Source: an uncultured Pelagibacteraceae bacterium (GTDB taxonomy: Bacteria; Pseudomonadota; Alphaproteobacteria; Pelagibacterales; Pelagibacteraceae). Taken from it: DNA of 64,000 nt. The position numbers and the translations under genes were made by a program. Each line of letters begins with the position of its first letter. Positions within the stretch are counted from its first letter, which is position 1. Where the stretch lies: the NCBI GenBank assembly GCA_902578315.1, contig CACHCL010000001.1, positions 124,001-188,000 on the forward strand. The letters are read 5' to 3'. This document shows positions 47,171 through 55,544 of this stretch, piece by piece. The notes under the pieces were generated by a model that saw only the letters and a program-made list of their open reading frames with translations, searched no databases and was not told the origin of the DNA.

Positions 47171-47356
47171 TTAACTTTTTATATACCAAATTAGTAAAAA
47201 ACCGATAATCAAAAAAACTGTTCCTAATAATCTTAGTTTGTTCTCAGGAGTATTTTTAATTAATTCTAATATGCTTTTAATTCTTGACGGGAAAATGGCT
47301 AAAAACAGACCTTCCACAAAAAAAATCAAGCCAATTGCTATAATAAACTCGTTCAC
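47171..47356 (-). CDS. DUF2065 small membrane protein
   Basis: 61 residues with two hydrophobic segments separated by a basic loop, ending IIGFLLIWYIKS. It resembles the YjeT/DUF2065 family, which is commonly found beside hflC, as here. Function is unknown. It is one base from the protease gene and 14 from hflC. Confidence 0.8.
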   Translation of the reverse strand: MNEFIIAIGLIFFVEGLFLAIFPSRIKSILELIKNTPENKLRLLGTVFLIIGFLLIWYIKS

Positions 47357-47370
47357 GATTTAAATTTTAT

Positions 47371-48246
47371 TTATCTTTTAATATTTGGTTTAATTGACTT
47401 ACCAAAAAACTTAAAGAATTCACTGTCCGGCGATAATACTAGTGAAGTTTCTCCACCTATCAGTGCTTTTTCATATGCTTGCATTGCTCTGTAAAAAGCA
47501 AAAAATTGTGGGTCTTTTCCGAAGGCATTAGCAAAAATCTTATTTCTTTCACCATCTCCCTCACCTTTCATTATCTCAGACTTTTTATTTGCCTGAGCTA
47601 AAATAACAGTTACATCTTTATCTGCTGTTGATCTTATCTTTTGTGCTATCTCAGCACCCTGGGCTCTAAATTCTTTTGCTTCTCTCTCTCTTTCTGTTTG
47701 CATTCTTTTATAGATGGCTTCACTGTTTGCCGGAGGTAGATCAGCTCTTTTAATTCTAACATCAACAATATTTATTCCAAAGTTCTTAGCTTCTTCATTT
47801 ACTTGTGATTGAATTATTTGCATTTGTCTTGCTCTATCAGTAGACAATAGAGTAGCTAATTCTTGAGTACCTAATACCCCTCTAATTCTAGAATTAATGA
47901 TTGTAGATAATCTCGATCTAGCAACTCTCTCATTTCCAACTGAAATATAAAATTTTAATGGATCTACAATTTTAAATCTTGCAAAGGCATCTACAATTAA
48001 TCTTTTTTGATCAGCCGCAATTACCTCCTCAGGATCATTATCTAAGTTTAAGATTCTTTTATCTAAATACACTACGTTTTGAATGAATGGTAATTTAAAG
48101 TTTAATCCTGCTTTTGTAACGATTTTCTTAGGATCACCAAATTGAAGTACAATCGCTTGACTAATTTCTTGAACAATAAATAGGGATTGGAAAATTATTA
48201 CTCCAACTAATATTACTGCTGGCACTAAAAATTTAGCGGCTTTCAT
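47371..48246 (-). CDS. hflC: HflC membrane protease regulator (SPFH/band 7)
   Basis: 291 residues. An N-terminal membrane anchor (residues 7-25) is followed by the band-7 domain, VQEISQAIVLQFGDPKKIVTKAGLNFKLPFIQNVVYLDKRILNLD, and a long helix with QTEREREAKEFRAQGAEIAQKIRSTADKDVTVILAQANKKSEIMKGEGDGERNKIFANAFG. With HflK it surrounds FtsH and limits its activity. It shares one base with hflK. Confidence 0.93.
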   Translation of the reverse strand: MKAAKFLVPAVILVGVIIFQSLFIVQEISQAIVLQFGDPKKIVTKAGLNFKLPFIQNVVYLDKRILNLDNDPEEVIAADQKRLIVDAFARFKIVDPLKFYISVGNERVARSRLSTIINSRIRGVLGTQELATLLSTDRARQMQIIQSQVNEEAKNFGINIVDVRIKRADLPPANSEAIYKRMQTEREREAKEFRAQGAEIAQKIRSTADKDVTVILAQANKKSEIMKGEGDGERNKIFANAFGKDPQFFAFYRAMQAYEKALIGGETSLVLSPDSEFFKFFGKSIKPNIKR

Positions 48247-49361
48247 TAATTGTTACTCCCTTTTTTCAATTCTGGTAAAGGTAAGTAAGGAACGACACCT
48301 GAACCTGACTCTTTATCAATAATAACTTTGTCGATATCAGCTAAAACTTTTTCCATAGTTTCTAAATACATTCTTTCTTGAGTTACTTGTTTAGCATTTT
48401 TATACTCATTGTATATTGCTAAAAATCTGCTCGCTTCACCTTCTGCTTTCGCTACAACTTCTTTTTTATAAGCTTCTGCTTGTTGTAAAACTTGTTCGGC
48501 TTCACCTCGTGCTCTTGGTATCACATCATTGGCATAAGCCTCAGCTTCATTCTTTGATCTTTCTCTATCTGCTCTGGCAGCTTGTACGTCTCTGAAAGCA
48601 TCAATTACTTGTTCAGGTGGATCAGCTTGTTGTGTTTGAACTTGAGTTAATTGAATTCCTGATCCATATTCATCCAGAATTAGCTGAGCTATTTCCTGAA
48701 CCTCTACCTCTATTTTTGATCTTCCTTCAGTTAAAATATTTTGAATTCTATTTTTTGCAATTACTTCTCTCATAGCTGTTTCTGATGCAGCTTTGACTGT
48801 TTCTACGGGACTTTGTATATTAAATAAAAATTTTTGGGCGTCTTTTATAACCCAGAATACTGAGTAGTTAATGTCTACGATATTCTCGTCTCCAGTTAAC
48901 ATTAAGCTTTCTTCTGGAACATTTCCAACTCCTGAAGATCTTCCACTATCACTAGCTGGTCTAAAACCAACATCAACTCGATTTACCTTCGTAACTTTTG
49001 GAGTTAGCACTCTCTCAAATGGTGTTGGAAAGTGGTAATGTAATCCTGGTTGAGTTGTATTTACATATTTACCAAATCTTAAAACAACTCCTTGCTCATC
49101 AGGTAAAACTCTATAAAGGCCACTTGCCACATAAAGTAGAGCGACTATTATTAAACCAATTACGATAGGTCTTGAACCTCCGGACTTTCCGCCGGAAAAC
49201 TTATTAATTGTTTTTTGGAAATTTTTAATAATGTCATCAATACTAGGTGGATCTTGTCTACTACCTGATCCATTTCCACCTGGCGATCCTCTTCCTCCAT
49301 CTCCTCCTGGAGGTGAACCCCAAGGTGATTGATTGTTGAAAATCTTGTCTTTAAAACTCAT
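48246..49361 (-). CDS. hflK: HflK membrane protease regulator (SPFH/band 7)
   Basis: 371 residues. A Gly/Pro-rich cytoplasmic N-terminus (SPWGSPPGGDGGRGSPGGNGSG, residues 11-32) precedes a membrane segment at about 70-87 and the band-7 domain starting YRVLPDEQGVVLRFGKYVNTTQPGLHYHFPTPFE. The order hflK-hflC and the Gly-rich start are typical. It forms the hetero-oligomer with HflC that regulates FtsH. Confidence 0.93.
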   Translation of the reverse strand: MSFKDKIFNNQSPWGSPPGGDGGRGSPGGNGSGSRQDPPSIDDIIKNFQKTINKFSGGKSGGSRPIVIGLIIVALLYVASGLYRVLPDEQGVVLRFGKYVNTTQPGLHYHFPTPFERVLTPKVTKVNRVDVGFRPASDSGRSSGVGNVPEESLMLTGDENIVDINYSVFWVIKDAQKFLFNIQSPVETVKAASETAMREVIAKNRIQNILTEGRSKIEVEVQEIAQLILDEYGSGIQLTQVQTQQADPPEQVIDAFRDVQAARADRERSKNEAEAYANDVIPRARGEAEQVLQQAEAYKKEVVAKAEGEASRFLAIYNEYKNAKQVTQERMYLETMEKVLADIDKVIIDKESGSGVVPYLPLPELKKGSNN

Positions 49362-49415
49362 GACACTTTATATAGTGACTTTTCTCCTAAAAACAAGTTA
49401 AGAAGGAGCGCTATA

Positions 49416-49448
49416 ATGTCTAAAACATTTGATAAAACTGAAACATGA
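49416..49448 (+). CDS. 10-codon mini-ORF coupled to mrp
   Basis: ATG at 49416 with a full AAGGAG (49403-49408) at 7-base spacing opens the frame [10 protein letters not shown], which ends in TGA at 49446-49448. The mrp ATG (49445) overlaps this stop as ATGA, and mrp itself has no ribosome binding site. The good initiation signal therefore belongs to the mini-ORF. Whether the peptide matters or only feeds ribosomes to mrp is not known; a frame change fusing the two would be an alternative. Confidence 0.6.
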   Translation: MSKTFDKTET

Positions 49449-50239
49449 GCCAAAAACCGCCGCCAAAACAATTCATTAAAACTCCAATTAAAGGAACAAA
49501 ATATACTTTTCTTGTTTCAAGTGCCAAAGGAGGAGTTGGTAAGTCTACTATAGCGGTTAATCTTGCCTTTGCACTTCAAAAATTAGGTTTTAAAATTGGA
49601 ATACTTGATGCTGATGTTTATGGCCCCTCTTTGCCTAAACTGTTAAATTTAAAAGATAAGCCAAAAAGTGAGGATAATAAATCAATAATTCCAATTGAAA
49701 AATTTGAAGCTCAGTGTATATCCATGGGTTTCCTAATTGGTGAACAAACACCAATGATGTGGAGAGGCCCTATGGTTATAAGTGCAATTAAAACAATGAC
49801 ACAAAAAGTTCTTTGGAAAGATAGAGATATTATAATAGTAGATATGCCTCCTGGCACTGGGGATACTCAATTAACTTTTGTACAAGAAGTAAAAATAGAT
49901 GGAGCTATAATAGTTTCTACTCCTCAAGATCTTGCTTTGTTGGATGTGAAACGAGGAATTCAAATGTACGAGAAAACTGGTGTAAAAATATTAGGGCTTA
50001 TAGATAATATGAGTTTCTTTAAAGGTGATGATGGAAAAGAATATAAAATTTTTGGAGAAGGTGGTGTTGAGAAAACTGCTAAAGAATTTAATAAAGAATT
50101 TTTAGGTAAATTACCTTTAAACGAGGATTTAAGATCTTCTGCTGACAAGGGTGAACCTTTAACTTATGCTAAACCAGATCATGAAATTTCAAAATTATTT
50201 AAAACTATCGCTGAAAAAATTAAACAGTCTTTTCAGTAA
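49445..50239 (+). CDS. mrp: Mrp/ApbC-type iron-sulfur cluster carrier ATPase
   Basis: 264 residues. The deviant Walker A is [24 protein letters not shown] near residues 22-45, with [42 protein letters not shown] and NMSFF following. The N-terminal DUF59 domain of E. coli Mrp is absent, as in many short homologues, and the usual C-terminal CxxC is replaced ([14 protein letters not shown]). It is expected to carry iron-sulfur clusters to target proteins, but the missing cysteines leave the details open. It converges with thyX with a 20-base overlap. Confidence 0.85.
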   Translation: MSQKPPPKQFIKTPIKGTKYTFLVSSAKGGVGKSTIAVNLAFALQKLGFKIGILDADVYGPSLPKLLNLKDKPKSEDNKSIIPIEKFEAQCISMGFLIGEQTPMMWRGPMVISAIKTMTQKVLWKDRDIIIVDMPPGTGDTQLTFVQEVKIDGAIIVSTPQDLALLDVKRGIQMYEKTGVKILGLIDNMSFFKGDDGKEYKIFGEGGVEKTAKEFNKEFLGKLPLNEDLRSSADKGEPLTYAKPDHEISKLFKTIAEKIKQSFQ

Positions 50240-51167
50240 AACCAAAAGAAGTCATTAATTCATTCCATTCTCTCTTTGATAAGCCTGAACTTCCATAAGA
50301 TACTGTTTCACCTTTTGCCATAAGTTGAATGACTTTTTTACCTTTTGCAGAAACATGGACGGCTCCTACTCTGTAATCTAAAAATGCTGAATGCGTAATT
50401 GGAACCCATTTTTTTACTGTATCAAGCATTGCTTCTGCGTAAACTCTTATCTCGTACTGTGCGTGACTATCTGCTCTGAGAAACAAAAAGTTTAATAAAT
50501 TTAGTAGATCTGTTTTCCAATACCATTGAGTGTAAGAATTTAATGTTAAATTCATTCTAGCAAGCTCTCTTGCTAAACCAGCTTTACCATCATTAATTTT
50601 AGTTCCATCGTACCTTTCATTAAGCATTTTTTCATAGTTTTCATAAGTCCTTGTTGCATCATCTTTTAAAATTTTTAAAACTTCGTCAGCTTGTTCTCCT
50701 GAGATCAAGTCTCCTCTACCCTGACGATTGGAATTTGATTGAGCTGAGAGTTGATCTTTTGCAGGAATATAAAACTCTTTATCTAAAATTGAATATCTAG
50801 CTGAGTACTCATTTACGTTAGCGGTTCTGTGTCTTATCCACTGTCGTGCAATAAAAATTGGAAGCTTCACATGATATTTAATTTCACACATCTCAAATGG
50901 TGTTGAATGCCAATGCCTCATTAAATATTTAATCAAACCTTCGTCTGTCGAAACTTTTTTTGTACCTTTACCGTAAGAAACTCTTGCAGACTGAACAATT
51001 GAACTATCATCACCCATGTAATCAACTACTCTTACAAATCCATGATCTAAAACTGGTATCGCTTCATAAAGGATTTTTTCTAATTCTGGAGAGGTAACTC
51101 TTTTTGTGGTATTTTTTTGCGATTGTTGATCTGCAATTTCTTGCTTTTGTTCTTTTGTTAGTTTCAT
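50220..51167 (-). CDS. thyX: FAD-dependent thymidylate synthase ThyX
   Basis: 315 residues. The ThyX signature RHR-x7-S is present as [15 protein letters not shown] near residue 110, and the C-terminal [16 protein letters not shown] forms part of the flavin site. It methylates dUMP using methylene-tetrahydrofolate with FAD and NADPH. Length is longer than minimal ThyX (about 220-250), with extra N-terminal and C-terminal segments as in other alphaproteobacteria. It is divergent from the tmRNA gene. Confidence 0.93.
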   Translation of the reverse strand: MKLTKEQKQEIADQQSQKNTTKRVTSPELEKILYEAIPVLDHGFVRVVDYMGDDSSIVQSARVSYGKGTKKVSTDEGLIKYLMRHWHSTPFEMCEIKYHVKLPIFIARQWIRHRTANVNEYSARYSILDKEFYIPAKDQLSAQSNSNRQGRGDLISGEQADEVLKILKDDATRTYENYEKMLNERYDGTKINDGKAGLARELARMNLTLNSYTQWYWKTDLLNLLNFLFLRADSHAQYEIRVYAEAMLDTVKKWVPITHSAFLDYRVGAVHVSAKGKKVIQLMAKGETVSYGSSGLSKREWNELMTSFGFTEKTV

Positions 51168-51180
51168 TTTGAATTAATTA

Positions 51181-51208
51181 TTGAATCTCTTAGAAAGAGT
51201 TTTATATT
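51181..51208 (+). promoter_or_regulatory. Probable tmRNA promoter
   Basis: TTGAAT (51181-51186), a 16-base spacer and TATATT (51203-51208) precede the acceptor piece of the tmRNA. The divergent thyX gene starts at 51167. Confidence 0.5.
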
Positions 51209-51388
51209 AATAGTGTTGGTTTTCCAACTATGACGATAAACGAATTTCGTAATAAACATCACGGACGTGGGGGCAGTACCCACCACCTCCACCATTTACA
51301 ACTTACGGGGGTGAATTAGGATCGACGGGTGTCTAAAGGCTGTTCTTTCGTACGAGATGGTTCCGACGTAACGGGCTAATTTATAAAT

Positions 51389-51418
51389 GCAAATCAAAAA
51401 TTTGCACTTGCAGCTTAA
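51389..51418 (+). other. tmRNA proteolysis tag reading frame
   Basis: GCA at 51389 is taken as resume codon. The frame encodes ANQKFALAA followed by TAA. The ALAA end matches the ClpXP/Tsp-type degradation tag. At nine codons it is at the short end of known tags. The exact resume codon is inferred. Confidence 0.75.
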
Positions 51419-51448
51419 TTAACTTAGTTAATTAAGTTACGGGGTTTG

Positions 51449-51473
51449 GGGCACCTGGCAACAGAACGCCCCT
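51449..51473 (+). repeat. Direct repeat, left copy (tmRNA 3' end, putative attL)
   Basis: The last 25 bases of the tmRNA coding piece (start GGGCACCTGG, end AACGCCCCT) are repeated exactly at 53123-53147 in the same orientation. Exact duplication of an RNA gene 3' end is the classic footprint of tyrosine-recombinase integration. Confidence 0.85.
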
Positions 51474-51528
51474 GCTTAAATTTTGTTCCGCGCTTAAACG
51501 TTAGCTTATTTGCTAGAGGGTAAATTTA

Positions 51529-51546
51529 GATCACAAATAGATCACA
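51529..51546 (+). repeat. Paired GATCACA motif, left end of island
   Basis: Two GATCACA words separated by four bases. A nearly identical 18-base block (16 of 18 the same) is at 53044-53061, inside the other end of the island. Candidates are recombination-accessory (arm-type) sites; function is inferred only from position. Confidence 0.5.
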
Positions 51547-51568
51547 GTGATGAGAGAAAATAATAAAT

Positions 51569-52993
51569 TTATCTTAAATAACCGTAATACCTAAGAATTT
51601 TATATTTTTGTTGTAAGGATCTACCAGCAAAATTTGAAGGATTAGAGAAAGAAGAACTATTCCCGCTTATTTTCTTTTTATGTTTAGTGTTTTTTGAAAT
51701 ATTTTTAATATCTTTAAAATTATTATAAAGCATGTAAGCGGATGCTACGAATAGTAAAGTATTTATAAAATTTTTATTTTTGTCATTTATAGAGAGATTC
51801 TCTAAGTCGTATTTGAATTTTTCAAACCCTTTGTTAGCTACTACAGTTTTATAAAAAAGTGAATTCGGCCAAAAAGTTTGAACTATTTTTCCATTTTTAA
51901 AACTATAATCCATTAGCTTATAAGCATCGTTTTCTTCATAAGAATTTAAACTGAGAAAAGATATTTCTGTTGCATTCATATTTTTCATTTTCTCATAATC
52001 TTTGTCAAATATTTCAGAAGAATTTGGTTTTGACTCTATTCCTCTTTTGTGAAGATCGTAAAAAGTTCTTTTCCATTGTTTGTGATTAGGACAATCGATA
52101 TTATACAAAGCTTCACCGGGATTATTCTTGCAGTTTTTAAATAATTCACCGACAGACAGTTTCATTGAAATTTTTTTTTTTGTTATACTAAGAATATCAT
52201 AGTAATTTTCGAGTTCATGATTATTCTTTTTTATAACTTGTAACATTCTAAAATTTTTAAAATCAAACACTAAAAAGTACTTCTGAAATTTTTCTTTTAA
52301 ATTTGTATCTGTTTCAAGTAGATCAATCTTAAATCCTGTTAATTCTTTTGTGTTTTTATCAAAAGTTTTATTTTCAGCTAAATTTATTTGGCCACAGTTG
52401 TAGGTGATTTTGTATCGTTCGATATCTTTAAAATGGTTTTTCATAAACCAGCTGCTTTTTAATGATTTGTTTGCAAATATCCTATAATACGCCGGATTTT
52501 TTCTAAATTTATCTGCTTCTATACAACCTTGTTTTTTATCACCTGTTAAAAATAAAGTATGTATATATTTTACGTTAGCCTTCCATATATCAATTTCTGT
52601 TTCCCACTCTTTTTTCTTCCATGGAAAATTCTGATAAATAAACTTATAAATAATTAATGCTTCTTTAAATTCTCCTTTTTTATAAAAACCAAATTCAGCA
52701 TAATGCATTAAAGCATCTATAAACTCGTAATTTTTTCTCTCAGTTCCTTGTTGTTGTAGAACTTGTAAATATGCTCTGTAAAGCATTGCAATTTTGAGAT
52801 TATCTGTTTTTGTTCTAAGTGTTGTTTTGAATTGAATTTTAATTATTTCATCTATTAATGATTGAGGGTCGTTTGTGGTGATTTCGTAGACAAAATCTTT
52901 TGGAATAGTAAGCTCAGGTAACTTGATATCACTGGCAAATAAATTATCAAAAAAAATAAAATATAATAATAATGTTCCAAAAAGAATTTTCAC
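51569..52993 (-). CDS. Unknown exported protein, sole cargo of the ssrA island
   Basis: 474 residues with a signal peptide (residues 1-20, ending NLFAS). No family is recognised. Residues 60-150 contain helical, Tyr/Lys-rich text that resembles TPR-like repeats (MLYRAYLQVLQQQGTERKNYEFIDALMHYAEFGFYKKGEFKEALIIYKFIYQNF). A central alpha/beta region follows, and a hydrophobic segment near residues 410-425 (FINTLLFVASAYMLYNNF) precedes a Ser/Lys-rich tail. Cysteines occur in pairs (CKNNPG, CPNHK). It fills the segment between the direct repeats, so it was probably carried in with that segment. The sequence lacks an integrase. Confidence 0.6.
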   Translation of the reverse strand: MKILFGTLLLYFIFFDNLFASDIKLPELTIPKDFVYEITTNDPQSLIDEIIKIQFKTTLRTKTDNLKIAMLYRAYLQVLQQQGTERKNYEFIDALMHYAEFGFYKKGEFKEALIIYKFIYQNFPWKKKEWETEIDIWKANVKYIHTLFLTGDKKQGCIEADKFRKNPAYYRIFANKSLKSSWFMKNHFKDIERYKITYNCGQINLAENKTFDKNTKELTGFKIDLLETDTNLKEKFQKYFLVFDFKNFRMLQVIKKNNHELENYYDILSITKKKISMKLSVGELFKNCKNNPGEALYNIDCPNHKQWKRTFYDLHKRGIESKPNSSEIFDKDYEKMKNMNATEISFLSLNSYEENDAYKLMDYSFKNGKIVQTFWPNSLFYKTVVANKGFEKFKYDLENLSINDKNKNFINTLLFVASAYMLYNNFKDIKNISKNTKHKKKISGNSSSFSNPSNFAGRSLQQKYKILRYYGYLR

Positions 52994-53043
52994 ATCAAGA
53001 TAATATATTTATAAAAACTTAAACTCAATATGGACTCACTGGC

Positions 53044-53061
53044 GATCACAATACGATCACA
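53044..53061 (+). repeat. Paired GATCACA motif, right end of island
   Basis: GATCACA twice with a four-base spacer, same orientation as the block at 51529-51546. The distance to the right 25-bp repeat is 61 bases, against 55 bases from the left repeat to the left block. Confidence 0.5.
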
Positions 53062-53122
53062 CCCAGCAAAGAAATAGCCGTTTTTTATGATCTAGAATTG
53101 TTGTATAACGTTAAAAGGTTAA

Positions 53123-53147
53123 GGGCACCTGGCAACAGAACGCCCCT
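53123..53147 (+). repeat. Direct repeat, right copy (putative attR)
   Basis: Identical over 25 bases to the tmRNA 3' end at 51449-51473. Weaker similarity continues about 17 bases upstream (GTTA..GGTT), so the copy looks like an old tmRNA 3' fragment rather than a chance match. Its last two bases overlap the stop codon of the next gene. Confidence 0.85.
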
Positions 53148-53823
53148 ATAAATTATAAATTTCTTTTAATAGTTTTTTAACTTTTGGATTATCTGCTCTA
53201 GCAAAAATATCGTACAATATTAACTTTAAAACATCTTTATAATGGCGATAGTTTTTCTCATTTCCAATCTCTCTAAACTTCATATCAGACAAAAAAGTTT
53301 GTGTTTTTTCATTTATTGAGGAAATATTTATATAGGCTGAAGCTTTAATTATCTCTGTATTTAATATTAAAAAGTTTATATCTTTATTTTTTTTTGGCCA
53401 AATCCTATCAGGTAAGTCTTTATTAATTTTTTTAGCTAATCCTATATTATCATCAAATATAGTATTAGCTGTATCTCCTTTTTCGTTGGGTTTTTTTTTA
53501 AGAATATCAATAAAAAATTTTGGTTCTTGAATAAATAGCTTATCTATTATTACTAAATCTGAAAAAAAAAATGATTTTAAATTGATGCTTAATTTAACAA
53601 GGTCAGACTCAAAAATGTTATTATGAAAAAAATTTCCGGTATTTTTAATTTTTATTCCTTCTATTTCAATATTGTTTGGATAATCAATACTAATTTTATT
53701 GTATAAAATTGGTCTCTCAATCCATTTTGATAACTTTTTGGTATAATAATATGTTATTATTTTTTTATTAAAAATAATTAAACTTAAAAATACAATAATA
53801 ACTAATTTATAAATATTACTCAT
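53146..53823 (-). CDS. Membrane-anchored AsmA-like hypothetical protein
   Basis: 225 residues, with one N-terminal membrane helix (residues 5-20) and then short beta-strand text (ISIDYPNNIEIEGIKIKNTGNFFHNNIFESDLVKLSINLKSFFFSDLVIIDKLFIQEPKFFIDI) typical of AsmA/TamB-like or DUF748 chains. It is too short for a full AsmA protein and may be a family of its own. The stop codon overlaps the right att repeat. Function is unknown; the related class bridges inner and outer membrane. Confidence 0.5.
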   Translation of the reverse strand: MSNIYKLVIIVFLSLIIFNKKIITYYYTKKLSKWIERPILYNKISIDYPNNIEIEGIKIKNTGNFFHNNIFESDLVKLSINLKSFFFSDLVIIDKLFIQEPKFFIDILKKKPNEKGDTANTIFDDNIGLAKKINKDLPDRIWPKKNKDINFLILNTEIIKASAYINISSINEKTQTFLSDMKFREIGNEKNYRHYKDVLKLILYDIFARADNPKVKKLLKEIYNL

Positions 53824-53826
53824 ATT

Positions 53827-54588
53827 ATGGTCAAAAAACTAATCAAAAAAATAATAAACTCAATGGGTTATAATATTAGCAAATTCAACAATGAAATTAA
53901 AAATATTAATTTTGATGAATTATTAAAAGAAAAGATTAAAAATAATCCAGTTATATTTGATGTAGGCGCTAATAGCGGTCAATCTATAATGAAATATAAA
54001 AAAATTTTTCAAAATCCAACTATTCACTCGTTTGAACCAATAAAAAAAGAATTTGAATTTATTTCCACAAGGTTTGGGAATGATAAAAATATTTTTTTAA
54101 ATAATTTTGCTTTAGGTGATAAAGCAGAATTCAAAGAGCTAAATGTAACGGCAAAATCATCAAATTCTTCGTTTATAAAAATCAAAGAGGGAACTGAATG
54201 GTTGGATCGAAGAAGTAAGGATAAAAAAACCAGCCCTCAAAAATATTCAGAAGTTCAAAAAGTAAAAATCGAAACATTAGATCAATACTGTAGAGATAAA
54301 AAGATAGATAAAATTGATCTTTTAAAAATCGATACTCAGGGCTATGAAGATAAAGTCTTACTTGGAAGTCAAGAGACTATTAATAAAAATAAAGTCAATG
54401 TGATTATAGTGGAAATTATGTTTGATAACGTTTATGAAAAATATTTTTCATTTAGTGATATTGAAAAGTTTATAAAGCCCTCGGATTTTAGAATGGTTGG
54501 GATAGATTTAATGAATAATAATTTATTTTCTGGTTTAGTTTTTTTCGCAGATGTTTATTATTTTAATAAAAAAACTTACAATTTATAA
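53827..54588 (+). CDS. FkbM-family methyltransferase 1
   Basis: 253 residues. SAM-binding motif I reads PVIFDVGANSGQSIMKYKKIF near residues 38-58, with HSFEPIKKEFEF as the acidic-loop partner and DLLKIDTQGYEDKVLLGSQE as the FkbM core. Related enzymes O-methylate sugars on polysaccharides. It diverges from the AsmA-like gene by 3 bases and is followed by a second FkbM gene after 36 bases. Confidence 0.85.
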   Translation: MVKKLIKKIINSMGYNISKFNNEIKNINFDELLKEKIKNNPVIFDVGANSGQSIMKYKKIFQNPTIHSFEPIKKEFEFISTRFGNDKNIFLNNFALGDKAEFKELNVTAKSSNSSFIKIKEGTEWLDRRSKDKKTSPQKYSEVQKVKIETLDQYCRDKKIDKIDLLKIDTQGYEDKVLLGSQETINKNKVNVIIVEIMFDNVYEKYFSFSDIEKFIKPSDFRMVGIDLMNNNLFSGLVFFADVYYFNKKTYNL

Positions 54589-54624
54589 AATTAATATAAT
54601 ATATTAAAAATTTAATAGTAGGCT

Positions 54625-55482
54625 ATGAAACTAATACCTTTAATTTTATACAAAACTATATTTTTTTTCGATAAATTTATTAAATTTACCCTAAAAAAAA
54701 GTATACTCAGTTGGTTTAAAGATTTTCTACATAAAGACTCGTATAAGAAAATAAGAATATTAGAAAAAGATATTTCTTTTTTTATTCCTAATAGATTAAC
54801 TGAGTGGAGAGTAGATACTTTTTTTTCAAAAGAACCAGAAACGCTAGAGTGGATAAATAATTTCAGCGAGAATAATAAATTCATTTTTTGGGACATTGGA
54901 GCCAACATAGGTCTTTACTCAATTTATAATGCTTTAAAAAATAAAAACTCTACTACATTTTCATTCGAGCCATCTAGCTCAAATTTAAGAGTACTAAGTA
55001 GAAATATTTCAATAAACGGTTTAGAAAATAATATAAAAATTATTACACTTCCCTTGTCAGACTCTCCAAATAAATTTTTCACTTTAAATGAAAATGAATT
55101 TATAGAGGGGGGTGGATTGAATACATTTAAGGAAAATTATAACTTCGAGGGGAAAGCTTTTATAACTGACTCCAAATATTCGCTGTTAGGTACATCAATT
55201 GACTTTCTTTTAGAAAATAAAATTTTAGATTTTCCGGACTATATTAAAATTGATGTTGATGGTATTGAGCATCTAATCTTAAAGGGTGCAATGAAATTTT
55301 TAAGCAATAAAAAAATTAAGAGTTTGTCAATCGAGATAAACGAAAACTTCAAAGAACAATATGATCTAACTATGCGTATTATGCAAGATAATGGTTTTAG
55401 ATTATTACATAAGAAAAATAGTAATCAACTTTTAAAAGCGAAGAAATTTAAATACACATTTAATTTCATATTTGTAAGATAA
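54625..55482 (+). CDS. FkbM-family methyltransferase 2
   Basis: 285 residues. Motif I is FIFWDIGANIGLYSIYNALKN near residue 90, followed by SFEPSSSNLRVLSRNISING and the core DYIKIDVDGIEHLILKGAMKFL. It shares only the family motifs with the preceding FkbM protein, so the pair was not made by recent duplication. An N-terminal extension of about 85 residues (Lys/Phe-rich) precedes the domain. Glycan O-methylation is the likely role. Confidence 0.85.
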   Translation: MKLIPLILYKTIFFFDKFIKFTLKKSILSWFKDFLHKDSYKKIRILEKDISFFIPNRLTEWRVDTFFSKEPETLEWINNFSENNKFIFWDIGANIGLYSIYNALKNKNSTTFSFEPSSSNLRVLSRNISINGLENNIKIITLPLSDSPNKFFTLNENEFIEGGGLNTFKENYNFEGKAFITDSKYSLLGTSIDFLLENKILDFPDYIKIDVDGIEHLILKGAMKFLSNKKIKSLSIEINENFKEQYDLTMRIMQDNGFRLLHKKNSNQLLKAKKFKYTFNFIFVR

Positions 55483-55544
55483 TTTTATTCCAAAAAGTTA
55501 ATTAATTAGTTGATTTTATTTTTTTTCAAAATATTGTTTAGATT

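Larger units (their letters stand above)
51214..51473 (+). ncRNA. ssrA: Two-piece, circularly permuted tmRNA
   Basis: The acceptor piece comes first: T-arm GTGGG (51267-51271) with CCCAC (51279-51283), loop GGCAGTA, then CACCTCC plus ACCA ending at 51294. After a 12-base linker the coding piece begins with GGGGGTG (51307-51313), which pairs with CACCTCC (51284-51290) to close the acceptor stem, followed by the conserved GAATTAGGATCGACGGG. The resume frame GCA...TAA is at 51389-51418. A hairpin overlapping the stop (51414-51436) and a final GGGGC...GCCCC fold end the piece. The permuted order is characteristic of alphaproteobacteria and requires processing of the linker. The 5' end is inferred from the promoter, and the 3' end from the last stem. 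Confidence 0.9.
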
